Origin: Candidatus Aenigmatarchaeota archaeon
Lineage (GTDB): Archaea > Aenigmatarchaeota > Aenigmatarchaeia > CG10238-14
Length of the DNA stretch: 64,000 nt
Direction of reading: 5' to 3'
Assembly: GCA_018304545.1 (NCBI GenBank)
Contig: JAGVVZ010000005.1
Span: forward strand, 1-64,000
Position numbers and translations under genes: made by a program. Position 1 is the first letter of the stretch; the number at the start of each line of letters is the position of its first letter. Of the stretch, positions 36,273 through 45,520 are shown one piece after another. The notes beneath the pieces are model-generated. The model saw only the letters and a list, made by a program, of their open reading frames with translations. It had not been told where the DNA came from and searched no databases.

Positions 36273-36352
36273 AAAATTAAAATTAATCTTTGATTTTATA
36301 TGTGTTTTGGTAAAACAGTTAAAATTATTTTTTAAGTAATCTAAATAAGTAT

Positions 36353-36751
36353 ATGCGAAAATTCATAACTCTACCAATATTTTTAGTTATAACACCAAGT
36401 GTACTTGCTTTAACATTAGAAAACTTGAATGATTTTACTGTGTCTAATCCAGGATTTATCCAAATGTTCTTGCTGGGGTCCTTTTTGTTTAATTTATGTA
36501 TTTTGGTCTATATTATCCATGTAAAAAGAAAAAATCAGTTATTTTCTTCTTCTCCTAGCAATCAGCCATTTGAATACTCTGATGAATCTTTGTCTGAGTT
36601 AGAACTCTTTGTAAAAACATCTATCTTGAGAGGAATGGAAAAAGATAAAATTAAAAATGAACTTGTCAAAGTAGGGTGGGAAGGAGAGATTATCGATTCT
36701 ATTATAAAAAAATACTCTAATTGGTCCAAAGAGAATTTTCTACATGTTTAA
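36353..36751 (+). CDS. Small membrane protein with C-terminal helical motif
   Basis: 132 residues: a signal-like hydrophobic N-terminus, a second TM helix (about 36-55), a polar linker and a C-terminal helical hairpin (LFVKTSILRGMEKDKIKNEL then KVGWEGEIIDSIIKK). The hairpin follows the same pattern as residues 28-70 of the protein at 26187. No function recognised. Its 3' end overlaps the convergent aminotransferase by 12 bases. Confidence 0.7.
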   Translation: MRKFITLPIFLVITPSVLALTLENLNDFTVSNPGFIQMFLLGSFLFNLCILVYIIHVKRKNQLFSSSPSNQPFEYSDESLSELELFVKTSILRGMEKDKIKNELVKVGWEGEIIDSIIKKYSNWSKENFLHV

Positions 36752-37930
36752 TTTTTTGGTCGCATATTCTATTTTATTCATAGCCGCTTCTATTTTTTCA
36801 TATGATGTGGCATAACTTAATCTTATGAAACCCTCGCCGTATACACCAAACTCTGTTCCTGGTACAACAAGAACCTTTGCTTTGTCTAATAGAAACTGTG
36901 CAAATTTGACAGAGTTTAATTTGAAATTCTCTATATTTGGAAATGCGTAAAACGCTCCCTTTGGTTCTAAGCAATTAAAACCATTGATCTCTTTTAATCT
37001 TTTTATCATTAGTTTTCTTCTTCTATTGTACTCATCGACCATTTTTTGTACGACGCTATTTTTTGTTCTTAATGCTTCCATTGATGCTAGTTGCGATATG
37101 GTAGGTGCGGATAGTGTGGTACCGAGTTTCAGTTTAGTCATAGCATCTATTATATCAGTAGGTCCGGTCGCATAACCGATTCTGAATCCCGGCATAGCAT
37201 AACTTTTAGAGAATGTGAATATGCTAACTGTATGATTTTCCATCCCGTTCAAACTCCCGATGCTTACATGTTTTGTGTTATCATATACAAAATCTTCGTA
37301 CGCTTCATCAGATAATATCACTAACTCGTGTTCTATTGCAAAGTCTGCAATCTCTTCCAACTTCTTTTTGCTGAAAACAGTTCCTGTAGGGTTGGATGGA
37401 GAGTTGAGTATCAGGATTCTAGTTTTTTTTGGATGGACAATTCCTTTCACCTTATCAATATCATATTCAAAGTTTTCATCTTGTCTTAATTGAACAGACA
37501 GAGGAATCCCGTTCAAACTTTCAACTATTGGTATATAAGCCAAATATCCTGGATTGGGGACTATTACAGATTCTCCCGGGTCCACTAATGACATCATGCA
37601 TAAGAATATAGATTCTTTTGCACCAACGGTCACTATAATTTGTTTCCCTGGGTCTACATGAATTTTGTTTTTTCTTTTTAATTTTTTTGATAGAGACTCT
37701 TTCACCTCGCTCATACCTCCAATAGAAGTATAATGAGTGAAACCTTCAGCCAATTTTCTTTGAGCAAATTTTACAATATTTTTTGGTGTATCGAAATCCG
37801 GTTCGCCCGGTCCTAGTGATATAACACCTTTATTTTCTGTTGCTATTCTCATTATTTTAACAAATTCAGAATCCGGTAGACCCATTTCCCTTTCTGATAT
37901 TAATGACCTCACTTTACATCTGTTATGCAT
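36740..37930 (-). CDS. Class I/II PLP-dependent aminotransferase (aspartate aminotransferase-like)
   Basis: 396 residues, normal length. Fold-type I motifs: SLGPGEPDFDTP at the N-terminus, PNPGYLAYIP, the substrate-carboxylate region NSPSNPTGTV, LSDEAYEDFVYD with the PLP-binding Asp and Tyr, and FSKSYAMPGFRIGY with the Schiff-base Lys, then an Arg in IRLSYATS that binds the substrate carboxylate. Specific amino acid substrate not assignable. Confidence 0.92.
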   Translation of the reverse strand: MHNRCKVRSLISEREMGLPDSEFVKIMRIATENKGVISLGPGEPDFDTPKNIVKFAQRKLAEGFTHYTSIGGMSEVKESLSKKLKRKNKIHVDPGKQIIVTVGAKESIFLCMMSLVDPGESVIVPNPGYLAYIPIVESLNGIPLSVQLRQDENFEYDIDKVKGIVHPKKTRILILNSPSNPTGTVFSKKKLEEIADFAIEHELVILSDEAYEDFVYDNTKHVSIGSLNGMENHTVSIFTFSKSYAMPGFRIGYATGPTDIIDAMTKLKLGTTLSAPTISQLASMEALRTKNSVVQKMVDEYNRRRKLMIKRLKEINGFNCLEPKGAFYAFPNIENFKLNSVKFAQFLLDKAKVLVVPGTEFGVYGEGFIRLSYATSYEKIEAAMNKIEYATKKLNM

Positions 37931-37937
37931 TTTATCA

Positions 37938-38363
37938 TTACCTTGATTTCAAAAGCTTGCAGCTTATTTCTATTTTATCGTTATCATTTGTTTGGTTTAT
38001 CCCATTTCCCAATATTATTTTTAAACAGTTTTCAGATTTGCTGTCTATTATTTTTTTCAATTCTTTGCAAATTTCTTTTTTATCATCACTGTAATATAGG
38101 CATAGATCTTCTTTTGAAATTCCAGACAACTTTTCTATATACTGACATTTTTCTATAGTTTGAGGTTCACCGATGATAAAAGTTTTATTCTCGTCCTGCC
38201 AACAAAATATTGTTGTTAAAACTTCTGGGACAACTATAAACAAACTCTTTTTTGAATAATAACTAGTAACAACGATAATCGATATTGATAAAACTCCTAC
38301 GAGGATTAGTAAACTAATCAATTGACTTTCTTTCATATTCAACGATATATTATTTAGTTCCAA
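37938..38363 (-). CDS. Single-pass membrane protein, hypothetical
   Basis: 141 residues (132 if started at the ATG at 38336). An N-terminal TM helix (about residues 15-33) precedes a polar, probably extracytoplasmic domain with five cysteines. No recognised domain. It resembles the type II membrane proteins of the pilus locus in plan but lacks a prepilin-type head. Seven bases upstream of the aminotransferase, same strand. Confidence 0.65.
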   Translation of the reverse strand: MELNNISLNMKESQLISLLILVGVLSISIIVVTSYYSKKSLFIVVPEVLTTIFCWQDENKTFIIGEPQTIEKCQYIEKLSGISKEDLCLYYSDDKKEICKELKKIIDSKSENCLKIILGNGINQTNDNDKIEISCKLLKSR

Positions 38364-38374
38364 TAATAATTAAT

Positions 38375-39181
38375 ATGTCTTTTGAAAAAACACTCGTTTT
38401 CGGACCGAAACTTATTTTTCATAAAAATAAAATCATATACCCAACAATTTTGAACTTAATTCCGATAGCTTTGTTCAGTATCCTGTTTAGCCTTAGCCTG
38501 TCAAAAGTAGCGAATTTCCTGCAATATAATACAATAGATGACATCTTGTTAAACACCCAAATTTTTGTTCAGTTAATAAAGGGGCTATCAGGACACATAG
38601 GTCTTTTCATAATACTGCTCGTTTTAACATCAATGACATCAATTTATCTGATGTGTACTTACGTGGAGATTGGTCGTGACGCTTATAAAAACAAAAAAAT
38701 CGATTTATCCAGAATAATGCCGGTTTCAGCCCAGAAAATCTACTCTGTGTTTGCAACTTATGCTTTAGGAGCCTTTTCAACGTTTTTGTTAATTTTTGTT
38801 ATGCTTCTGGTTTCTATACCATTAAAAACAGCGGGTGTTGTATTATTTCTCCTTTCATTGCTTATTGTTACCTTAACAGCAATACCCGTCTTCTGGATTT
38901 TGCCAGTTGTTATTATTTTTGAAAATAAGACTGGTTTGAACTCCATAAAAAGATCGCTTAATATAACAAAAGAATTTTTATTCAAATTGTATTCGACCAT
39001 CATAGTTATTTGGTTGATCACAAGCGTGATAGACAGATTTTTACTTTATTTGCCGTATATCGGATTTTATTTATCTATTGTTGGAAGATTATTATTTTTT
39101 TCGTGGAAAGCACTGACTCCAGTATCCTTTTATTATGAATATGTCAAACCCAAGAGAACAATGGAAGAAGACGATCTTTAA
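38375..39181 (+). CDS. Multi-pass membrane protein
   Basis: 268 residues with about six TM helices, and a central segment (GLNSIKRSLNITKEFLFKLY) typical of the membrane domains seen beside glycerophosphodiesterases and in DUF-type archaeal integral proteins. The start context aataataattaatATG is almost the same as that of the next gene. Function unknown. Confidence 0.75.
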   Translation: MSFEKTLVFGPKLIFHKNKIIYPTILNLIPIALFSILFSLSLSKVANFLQYNTIDDILLNTQIFVQLIKGLSGHIGLFIILLVLTSMTSIYLMCTYVEIGRDAYKNKKIDLSRIMPVSAQKIYSVFATYALGAFSTFLLIFVMLLVSIPLKTAGVVLFLLSLLIVTLTAIPVFWILPVVIIFENKTGLNSIKRSLNITKEFLFKLYSTIIVIWLITSVIDRFLLYLPYIGFYLSIVGRLLFFSWKALTPVSFYYEYVKPKRTMEEDDL

Positions 39182-39210
39182 TTTTAATTATAAGAATCAT
39201 AATAATTAAT

Positions 39211-40611
39211 ATGCCAAATCTTAACGCCTTTTTCAACCCAAAAACAGTTGCTGTAATAGGCGCTTCCAGAGAAAAGGGGAAGATTGGTAATATAATATTT
39301 TCAAATTTTGTTAATAGTGATTTTTCTAAAAAAGGTTCCACTATACCGATAAACCCCAATGCAGATTTTATACTTGGGAAAAAATCATTCAAATCCATAC
39401 TTGAGGTTAAAGAAAAAATAGATTTGGCTGTAATTGTTGTGCCAAGCAAATTTGTGCCTTCGGTTTTGAAAGAATGTGTTCAAAAAAATATACAATCTGT
39501 GATAGTAATATCTGCGGGATTTTCTGAATTAGGAACAGAAGAAGGTAGAAAATTAGAAAAAGAATGCTCGGAAATAATAAGAGAAACTAATACAAGAATA
39601 ATAGGTCCAAATTGTCTTGGAATATTTGATGCTTATTCTCAGGTCGACACTTTATTTTTATCCAAGGAAAGATGTGGAAGACCGTTGAGTGGAAGCATTT
39701 CATTCATTTCTCAATCAGGTGCTGTTGGTTCCACAATTTTAGATTGGTTATCTGTGGAGGGCATAGGTACAGCTAAATTTGTTTCATATGGAAACGCTAT
39801 GGATATAGACGATTCCGATCTGGTTGAATATTTAGGAAAGGACTCAAAAACTAGGGTTGTTATGGCTTATATTGAGGGCATAGAAGCGTCAGGCAAAAAA
39901 TTTATGGACGTATGTAAGAGGGTTTCAAAGAAAAAACCCATAGTTTTATTGAAGTCTGGAAAAACAAATAGAGGAAGCAAGGCAGCCTCTTCTCATACGG
40001 GTTCTCTTGCCGGTTCTGGTAGGATTTATTCTACTGCATTTAAACAAAGCAATGTCATTGAGGCAGGTACGTGGGAAGAATTATTGGATTTCTCTATAGC
40101 ATTCGCTACACAGCCATTGCCCAAAGGTGATAGAATAGCAGTTATTACGGATGGCGGTGGGTTTGGGGTATTAGCAACAGATGAAATAGAAAGACAAAAC
40201 TTAGAATTACCAGAACCTTCAGAAAAATTAAAAAATATAATGAAATCGTCTATGCCACCTTATGTTAGTTTGCATAACCCTTTCGATCTCACTGGAGATG
40301 CAGACGCTACCAGATATAAGATAGCTATAGAAGAGTGCATGAAAAGCAAAGAATATGATGCCGTGATAGCTATAACATTGTTTCAGGTTCCAACTTTAGG
40401 AAACGAAATCATAAATTATTTATTTGATATAAAGAAAAAACACAAAAAGCCATTGTTAGTATGCGCTTGTGGCGGTAATTTTACAAGAAATTTAAGCAGT
40501 AATTTAGTGACCAATGGCATACCTGTTTATATAACGCCAGAAAGAGCTGTTAAAGCAATGAAAGCGTTAGTTTATTATAGCAAAATCAACAAGAAATTTG
40601 CTTTATGGTAA
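39211..40611 (+). CDS. ADP-forming acyl-CoA synthetase, alpha subunit
   Basis: 466 residues. It has the CoA-binding domain (FFNPKTVAVIGASREKGKIG), the succinyl-CoA-ligase-like part with GPNCLGIF and SFISQSGAVG, and SSHTGSLAGSG with the His that is phosphorylated during catalysis. Such enzymes convert acyl-CoA, ADP and phosphate to acid, CoA and ATP, the energy-conserving step of archaeal fermentation. The length matches a stand-alone alpha subunit; no ATP-grasp beta subunit is in the window. Its 3' end overlaps the convergent gene by 26 bases. Confidence 0.92.
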   Translation: MPNLNAFFNPKTVAVIGASREKGKIGNIIFSNFVNSDFSKKGSTIPINPNADFILGKKSFKSILEVKEKIDLAVIVVPSKFVPSVLKECVQKNIQSVIVISAGFSELGTEEGRKLEKECSEIIRETNTRIIGPNCLGIFDAYSQVDTLFLSKERCGRPLSGSISFISQSGAVGSTILDWLSVEGIGTAKFVSYGNAMDIDDSDLVEYLGKDSKTRVVMAYIEGIEASGKKFMDVCKRVSKKKPIVLLKSGKTNRGSKAASSHTGSLAGSGRIYSTAFKQSNVIEAGTWEELLDFSIAFATQPLPKGDRIAVITDGGGFGVLATDEIERQNLELPEPSEKLKNIMKSSMPPYVSLHNPFDLTGDADATRYKIAIEECMKSKEYDAVIAITLFQVPTLGNEIINYLFDIKKKHKKPLLVCACGGNFTRNLSSNLVTNGIPVYITPERAVKAMKALVYYSKINKKFALW

Positions 40612-41224
40612 CTGTTGTATCTGGTTTAGGTGTACATGTTTCTGCTGTATTTCCGGAGCAACACCCACCGATTTTATTTTTTCTTAGGTAGTAGTATTCT
40701 AAATTAAATAGCCCGCATATTTGCTGTGCATAATTACATTCCAAATCATCGTAGTTTTCTTCCACTCTGTTTATTTTATCTTCAAGTTGTCTTAAACTTA
40801 ATTTTGTTTGTGTTAAACTGCTAGTTATTTCAGCTACTTGTGAATTACAGACGCCAAGCTCCGAATCTGTTTTTTCTAATTCATTTTTCGTATTTGTGTA
40901 TTGCGATTTTACGCTATCTCTCTCTGTTGTACAAGTACTTAGTTGAGATTCTGAAGTTGCTAAATTACTTTCCAGTGCTTGATTTTGCTTTTCCAAAACC
41001 ATGATTTTTGACTGGGTTTCCACAACTCTTGCTGTATATGTAGTATATCCTGTGTAAGTAAGCCCACCTATCGCCAAAATAGCAACTAAAACTAGCACGA
41101 GACTCCATTTATTCTCTTTAAAACTCCTAGAATTGACTCCTTTCCAGAATTCTTGGTATTTTTCCTTTATTTTATCTATAGCTTCCGCGAGCTTATTCTT
41201 CTTCTCTTCGTAAGGCTCATACAT
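40586..41224 (-). CDS. Membrane-anchored coiled-coil protein
   Basis: 212 residues: a charged cytoplasmic head (about 1-40), one TM helix (about 42-61), an extended coiled coil (about 65-165) and a Cys-rich tail with two CC/C clusters. The layout suggests an extracytoplasmic rod capped by a disulfide-bonded tip. No family recognised. Confidence 0.7.
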   Translation of the reverse strand: MYEPYEEKKNKLAEAIDKIKEKYQEFWKGVNSRSFKENKWSLVLVLVAILAIGGLTYTGYTTYTARVVETQSKIMVLEKQNQALESNLATSESQLSTCTTERDSVKSQYTNTKNELEKTDSELGVCNSQVAEITSSLTQTKLSLRQLEDKINRVEENYDDLECNYAQQICGLFNLEYYYLRKNKIGGCCSGNTAETCTPKPDTTVTIKQISC

Positions 41225-41262
41225 TTTGATCTAACATAATTTGTAGTTTTAATACTAAATAA

Positions 41263-41541
41263 TTATTTTTTTAATGAACTTTCTAGTTCTTTCTTGAGTT
41301 CTTTTAGATTTGATTGCAGTCTTTTTATAGACTCTTGTAACGCTTTTTGTGGCTTTCCTTCCTTTGTTTTGACGAAAATTTTAGGTTCAGCCATGTAAGG
41401 ATGTTCTTTTATACTGGCCGCTTCTTCGACATTTTTGTCATTCCACAACTCTTCTCTGATAAGATTAGCAAAACCTATTGTATCGCCTTTAAGTTCAATT
41501 AAAAGCATGTTTTTCTCTTCCTTTAATATATTAATTTCCAT
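41263..41541 (-). CDS. rpoL: DNA-directed RNA polymerase subunit L
   Basis: 92 residues. RpoL (Rpb11/AC19 homolog) pairs with subunit D to nucleate RNA polymerase assembly. The signature is clear: MEINILKEEKNMLLIELKG, then NLIREELWNDKNVEEAAS, HPYMAEPKIFVKT and a final long helix (ALQESIKRLQSNLKELK). Flanked by unrelated genes. Confidence 0.93.
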   Translation of the reverse strand: MEINILKEEKNMLLIELKGDTIGFANLIREELWNDKNVEEAASIKEHPYMAEPKIFVKTKEGKPQKALQESIKRLQSNLKELKKELESSLKK

Positions 41542-41561
41542 GATTTCACCAGTTTAAACAT

Positions 41562-42440
41562 TTAAAGTACTGTAAATTTATAAGTTGTAATATTTATAAC
41601 CTTTCTCTTCATGTACCGATAGATCTTCCACGATTTGCCTATCCTGTTTTTGGCAAATAAAACCAACAATATTAACAAAAACAACGTTAGAACAGCTTTT
41701 ATTATGGAATATTCGTTAATGCCTGCAGTGTTTCCTGTTATTGGTAGATTTTCGTAATTTCCTTCGGTCAAGTTCAGCTTTCTGGATATAGAAGAATCTG
41801 TTTTTTTCAAAACTTCTAGAATGTCATCATATGCAAAGGTTATTTGAACATTATATGAATTTTCACATTTTCTAACAGCTTTAGTTAATTTTTTGCAAGG
41901 AAAATAAACATCGCAATTTACAGAAACCTCCCAATTCTTTTCATTACTTTTTAATTTATTATTTATATGTTCTTCGAATGGGGCATGACATTTGTAATAA
42001 TCCTCTCCCATTATTTGATGAACTGGAACGAAGGAATCAGTCATATAATGAGTAGATACACCAATATAAAACGAAAAATTGCTGGCCGTGGCATTTTTTA
42101 TAGCCTCGTCAAATTTAATTAAAGCGGGACAATCAAAATATTCCTCGCCAGTACAGTCTTCAATATCTTTGAAATAAGGTAGATTGCCAGGATCTATATC
42201 TGAAATATTTATTTCTTTACATTCTTTGCTTACATAACAATGATGATCTTTCTGGTCGTCATATTCTTTATCAGGTGCAATACACCCTCTTAAAAATTCT
42301 TCTTCATCTACAATCATTTTTTTTAAGTCTTGATTATTTTCATATAATTTTTTGCATAACCATTCATGTGTTTTATAACCCCACGAATGCGCAGAGGGTA
42401 TAAGTAAGATTACAATCATAAACATTATGAGGAATTTCAT
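41562..42440 (-). CDS. Secreted, membrane-anchored zinc-dependent phospholipase C / S1-P1 nuclease family enzyme
   Basis: 292 residues from the ATG at 42440 (a TTG 15 bases earlier is in frame). The signal peptide ends AHS, and cleavage would leave Trp as first residue (WGYKTHEWL), the free N-terminal Trp that binds zinc in this fold. Further ligands lie in THYMTDSFVPVHQ and the later CHAPFEEHIN. The family hydrolyses phospholipid head groups or single-stranded nucleic acid; which applies here cannot be told. A C-terminal TM helix (about 237-258) and a basic tail tether it outside the cell. It abuts dph2 with a gap of under 20 bases. Confidence 0.88.
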   Translation of the reverse strand: MKFLIMFMIVILLIPSAHSWGYKTHEWLCKKLYENNQDLKKMIVDEEEFLRGCIAPDKEYDDQKDHHCYVSKECKEINISDIDPGNLPYFKDIEDCTGEEYFDCPALIKFDEAIKNATASNFSFYIGVSTHYMTDSFVPVHQIMGEDYYKCHAPFEEHINNKLKSNEKNWEVSVNCDVYFPCKKLTKAVRKCENSYNVQITFAYDDILEVLKKTDSSISRKLNLTEGNYENLPITGNTAGINEYSIIKAVLTLFLLILLVLFAKNRIGKSWKIYRYMKRKVINITTYKFTVL

Positions 42441-42458
42441 TTCAATTAATTCCAATTA

Positions 42459-43346
42459 CTAAAATAAATCTTCATCATCCATACGTGGACAAACCATGTT
42501 TACCACACAATCAAATTTCATTCCAATTATTTTTTCTTTTGATATAGTGTCAAATGCGAGTATATGAACTTCCTTCCCCTCTTTCTCTAAAGATTTTTTT
42601 AATCTCATGGCTTCTTCTATTCTATTTTGTCCCTGTTTCCAAGAAACAGTTATCCCAATCGTTCTAGCTTCTTTCAACTTAACATCATGCCACGCTTTCT
42701 TTTTCATATAAGTTTTCTTTTCTTTTTGAAAATCTATTATTTCATTTTTTTCCAAATCCAAAGAAAATGTTGGAATATCTGTAGTTAAAGCAACACCTAA
42801 TGGATGAAATCTACCGGCTCCGATATACATGAAACAATCGATTTTATCTTTCAGTGTTGTTGCAGCAAATATTCTGCATCCCAGAACCTGACCTTCATAT
42901 TTTTGAGACTTGTGAGTAAACACGTTTTTTTCATTTTTTTCCAAAAAATTTTTAACTTTTAGCATGGCTGGCATATATTGAATACTTGTAAACAATCCAA
43001 TATTTTTATAATTGTTTAATTTTTCTAAATTCTTCTTTAGTGCTGGAATTGGATTTACATCAAAAAAGTAGTCCCAATAAATTACTGGTAATTCAGATTT
43101 TACACCAAAATCGCTATGACCTATATGTAGTATCATATCGCACCCCAAACGTTTTCCTTCAAAATCTCTGATGTCACATGCTCCAAAAACAGGTTCAACA
43201 TTTAGAATCAGATCAAATCCTTCTTTTTCCAGAACCTTTGCTATTTCCAGAATTTTCATTTTTAATCCTTCAGGAAATTGAACCATAATTCGTTTAGCTT
43301 TTAGTAATTTCAACTTGCTAATTATGTTTTTTGTGTCTATTCTCAT
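42459..43346 (-). CDS. dph2: Diphthamide biosynthesis protein Dph2
   Basis: 295 residues. The archaeal Dph2 is a non-classical radical SAM enzyme that transfers the aminocarboxypropyl group of SAM to the EF-2 His. The three cluster-binding cysteines are visible in three domains: FGACDIRD, LGCRIF and MVCPRM. QFPEGLKMK near the N-terminus and GAGRFHPLG are also typical. Dph5 is at 28881-29648. Confidence 0.93.
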   Translation of the reverse strand: MRIDTKNIISKLKLLKAKRIMVQFPEGLKMKILEIAKVLEKEGFDLILNVEPVFGACDIRDFEGKRLGCDMILHIGHSDFGVKSELPVIYWDYFFDVNPIPALKKNLEKLNNYKNIGLFTSIQYMPAMLKVKNFLEKNEKNVFTHKSQKYEGQVLGCRIFAATTLKDKIDCFMYIGAGRFHPLGVALTTDIPTFSLDLEKNEIIDFQKEKKTYMKKKAWHDVKLKEARTIGITVSWKQGQNRIEEAMRLKKSLEKEGKEVHILAFDTISKEKIIGMKFDCVVNMVCPRMDDEDLF

Positions 43347-43385
43347 TAGATAACCTTTAATTTTATAAAAAGTAGAAGACTTATA

Positions 43386-44567
43386 ATGCTTTCTGATATT
43401 AGAAAAATGTACCTATTTGGATTTTTTAGGAATTTCTTCTTAATTGGTGCTATATCTGTACCATTCTTTTTGGAATGGGGAAAACTTAATTACACCCAAA
43501 TGTTTATTCTCCAATCATGGTTTTCTTTCTGGCTTTTTATTCTTGAAATTCCCACCGGCGCGATTGCAGATAGATTTGGGAGAAAAACATCAATTGTACT
43601 TGGTGGTTTTATTGCCTCCGTTGGAATTTTTATTTATTCTTTAGTCCCGAATTTTATGCTTTTTCTTATAGCTGAATTTTTAGCAGCTTTGGGTGGTGCA
43701 CTCATATCTGGTGCAGATAGAGCTTTGATTTATGATAAATTAAAACAAATGAAACAGGTAAAACAGGCCAAATATGTGTTTTCCAATTATACAATAGCAA
43801 ACACATTGGGAGTTATAGTAGCTTTACCTTTGGGTTCTTATATTGCAGGTTCAATGATATGGGCGCATCCTAGTAATTACTCTTTTGTGATGGCATACAA
43901 TTCTATACCACTATTTTTTTCGTCTATCGTGGCGTTATTTGTAAAAGAACCAAAAAAATCCACGAAAATCAATGAAAACTATTTCTTAATTGCTAAAAAA
44001 GGATTAGAGTATTTTATTAATCATAAAATTTTGAGGACATTAGCATTGGATCTGATTCTAATATCAGCCATGACATTTTACATTTATTGGCTATATCAGC
44101 CATTATTGAAAAACGTGGGTGTAGATGTAAAATATTTTGGTTTTGTTGGTGCAGCGTTTAATATATTTGAAATAATATTACTTAGGAATTTGAAATTTAT
44201 AGAAAAACATTTCAACAATAGAAATATTATTTTTTTAACAGCAGCCATACCAGGATTAATGTATGTGCTTTTGGGTTTTTTCCAGAACATAATACTTCTA
44301 ATCTTTGGACTGCTTCTGATTGTTGGATTTAAAGAGTTAAGAAGACCGATATTCGAACACTACATAAATAAATTGATACCCAATAAACAAAGAGCCACAA
44401 TTTTATCTTCTATTTCTATGTTAGAACGTATGGTTATAGCAGTGGTTTATCCAATCGTCGGTATTTTAACTGATTATTCACTAAATTTTGCATTAATAAT
44501 TTTAGGAACACTTACCCTTGTTCTAACATTTTTATCAAGAGTCACAAAAGAAATGTTCGATGGATGA
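43386..44567 (+). CDS. Major facilitator superfamily transporter
   Basis: 393 residues with about 12 TM helices. The loop between TM2 and TM3 carries the MFS signature (GAIADRFGRKTS), and a cytoplasmic break sits near the middle (about residue 200). Substrate not identifiable. A TATA-like ttataaaaag about 24 bases upstream of the ATG suggests a leaderless mRNA. It ends one base before the convergent rhomboid gene. Confidence 0.9.
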   Translation: MLSDIRKMYLFGFFRNFFLIGAISVPFFLEWGKLNYTQMFILQSWFSFWLFILEIPTGAIADRFGRKTSIVLGGFIASVGIFIYSLVPNFMLFLIAEFLAALGGALISGADRALIYDKLKQMKQVKQAKYVFSNYTIANTLGVIVALPLGSYIAGSMIWAHPSNYSFVMAYNSIPLFFSSIVALFVKEPKKSTKINENYFLIAKKGLEYFINHKILRTLALDLILISAMTFYIYWLYQPLLKNVGVDVKYFGFVGAAFNIFEIILLRNLKFIEKHFNNRNIIFLTAAIPGLMYVLLGFFQNIILLIFGLLLIVGFKELRRPIFEHYINKLIPNKQRATILSSISMLERMVIAVVYPIVGILTDYSLNFALIILGTLTLVLTFLSRVTKEMFDG

Positions 44568-45233
44568 TTATTTGATGAAGCTCATAATAACGTATTTTAT
44601 AATATAAGGAAAAATTATCACGAGAATTAAAGCCAGTAAGAATATAACAATCTTGTTTATTCTGCCTTTAACCCATATCAACCCAAAAATTGATCCTATT
44701 AACATACCAAACAGATGAACAGGATATGCAATCTGAGAAGGCGCGAATAAGTTCATGTATTGGGTGATGAAATAAAAAGCCCCAGAAATTACAAACGGAA
44801 TCGGGATAAATGTGGGGAAAGATACAAATTTACCTGGCGAATAAAAAGTTCCTAAGCCTATTACTGCTGATATAGCTCCAGAAGCCCCAACACCCATAGA
44901 TTCAGGAGAAAAAAATAGTGGAACCATCATTATAAGGTTTGATCCCACCCCACCTATGGTATATACAATAAAATACTTTAAGCCATTTATTTTTTTTTCA
45001 ATAGCACTTCCTAATATGAACAATGCCAACATATTGAAGGCTAGGTGTAAAAAATTGGCGTGTAAGAACATTGAAGTTATTATTCGGTAGTGTTCGCCAT
45101 GTAAAAATTTAATTGGATTAAATGCATATGAGCTAATTATATTTTCAAAATCTGTTAATGAATAGAAAAAACCCAATACATTTATTAGAATTAGTGATAA
45201 AGTCAGCTTCATATTAAAGATAAACGTTTTCAT
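44568..45233 (-). CDS. Rhomboid family intramembrane serine protease
   Basis: 221 residues with six or seven TM helices. The catalytic pair is present: Ser in VGASGAIS (about residue 117) and His in PVHLFGMLIGS (about residue 173). The MFLHANFLHLAFNM segment with its HxxxxHxxxN pattern is also conserved. These proteases cleave TM helices of other membrane proteins. Confidence 0.93.
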   Translation of the reverse strand: MKTFIFNMKLTLSLILINVLGFFYSLTDFENIISSYAFNPIKFLHGEHYRIITSMFLHANFLHLAFNMLALFILGSAIEKKINGLKYFIVYTIGGVGSNLIMMVPLFFSPESMGVGASGAISAVIGLGTFYSPGKFVSFPTFIPIPFVISGAFYFITQYMNLFAPSQIAYPVHLFGMLIGSIFGLIWVKGRINKIVIFLLALILVIIFPYIIKYVIMSFIK

Positions 45234-45249
45234 TAATAAAATAAATTTA

Positions 45250-45516
45250 ATGTCAAGTATATCTTGGAGAACTGAAAGGAAAGGCTACTGGTTTTTCAAA
45301 GAAGGAAAAATTCTGAGAGAAGCAGATACAGATAAAAGAACACACTTTAGCATAAATGGTGATAATGATAAGTATTCCGTGATTTATGACAAAATTAAAA
45401 AACAGTGGAGTTGCGATTGTCAATTTTTTTCTTTAAAATTAAAAAAATGTTCTCATGTAATTGCTTGTGAATATTTACAAAAAGAAGAGAGTAATTTAAA
45501 TAAAGAAAGGATGTGA
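45250..45516 (+). CDS. SWIM zinc-finger protein
   Basis: 88 residues. The SWIM pattern CxC...CxH appears as WSCDCQFFSLKLKKCSHVIAC. SWIM domains bind zinc and interact with DNA or protein; stand-alone copies are common in archaea. It is divergent from the rhomboid gene (16-base gap) and five bases ahead of the GTPase gene, so it forms an operon with it. Confidence 0.88.
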   Translation: MSSISWRTERKGYWFFKEGKILREADTDKRTHFSINGDNDKYSVIYDKIKKQWSCDCQFFSLKLKKCSHVIACEYLQKEESNLNKERM

Positions 45517-45520
45517 TTGT

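Noticed and set aside
35825-36293. Open frames on both strands over the SRP RNA
   Set aside because: They coincide with the SRP RNA, whose end pairing and helix 8 explain the sequence; the translations have no protein character.
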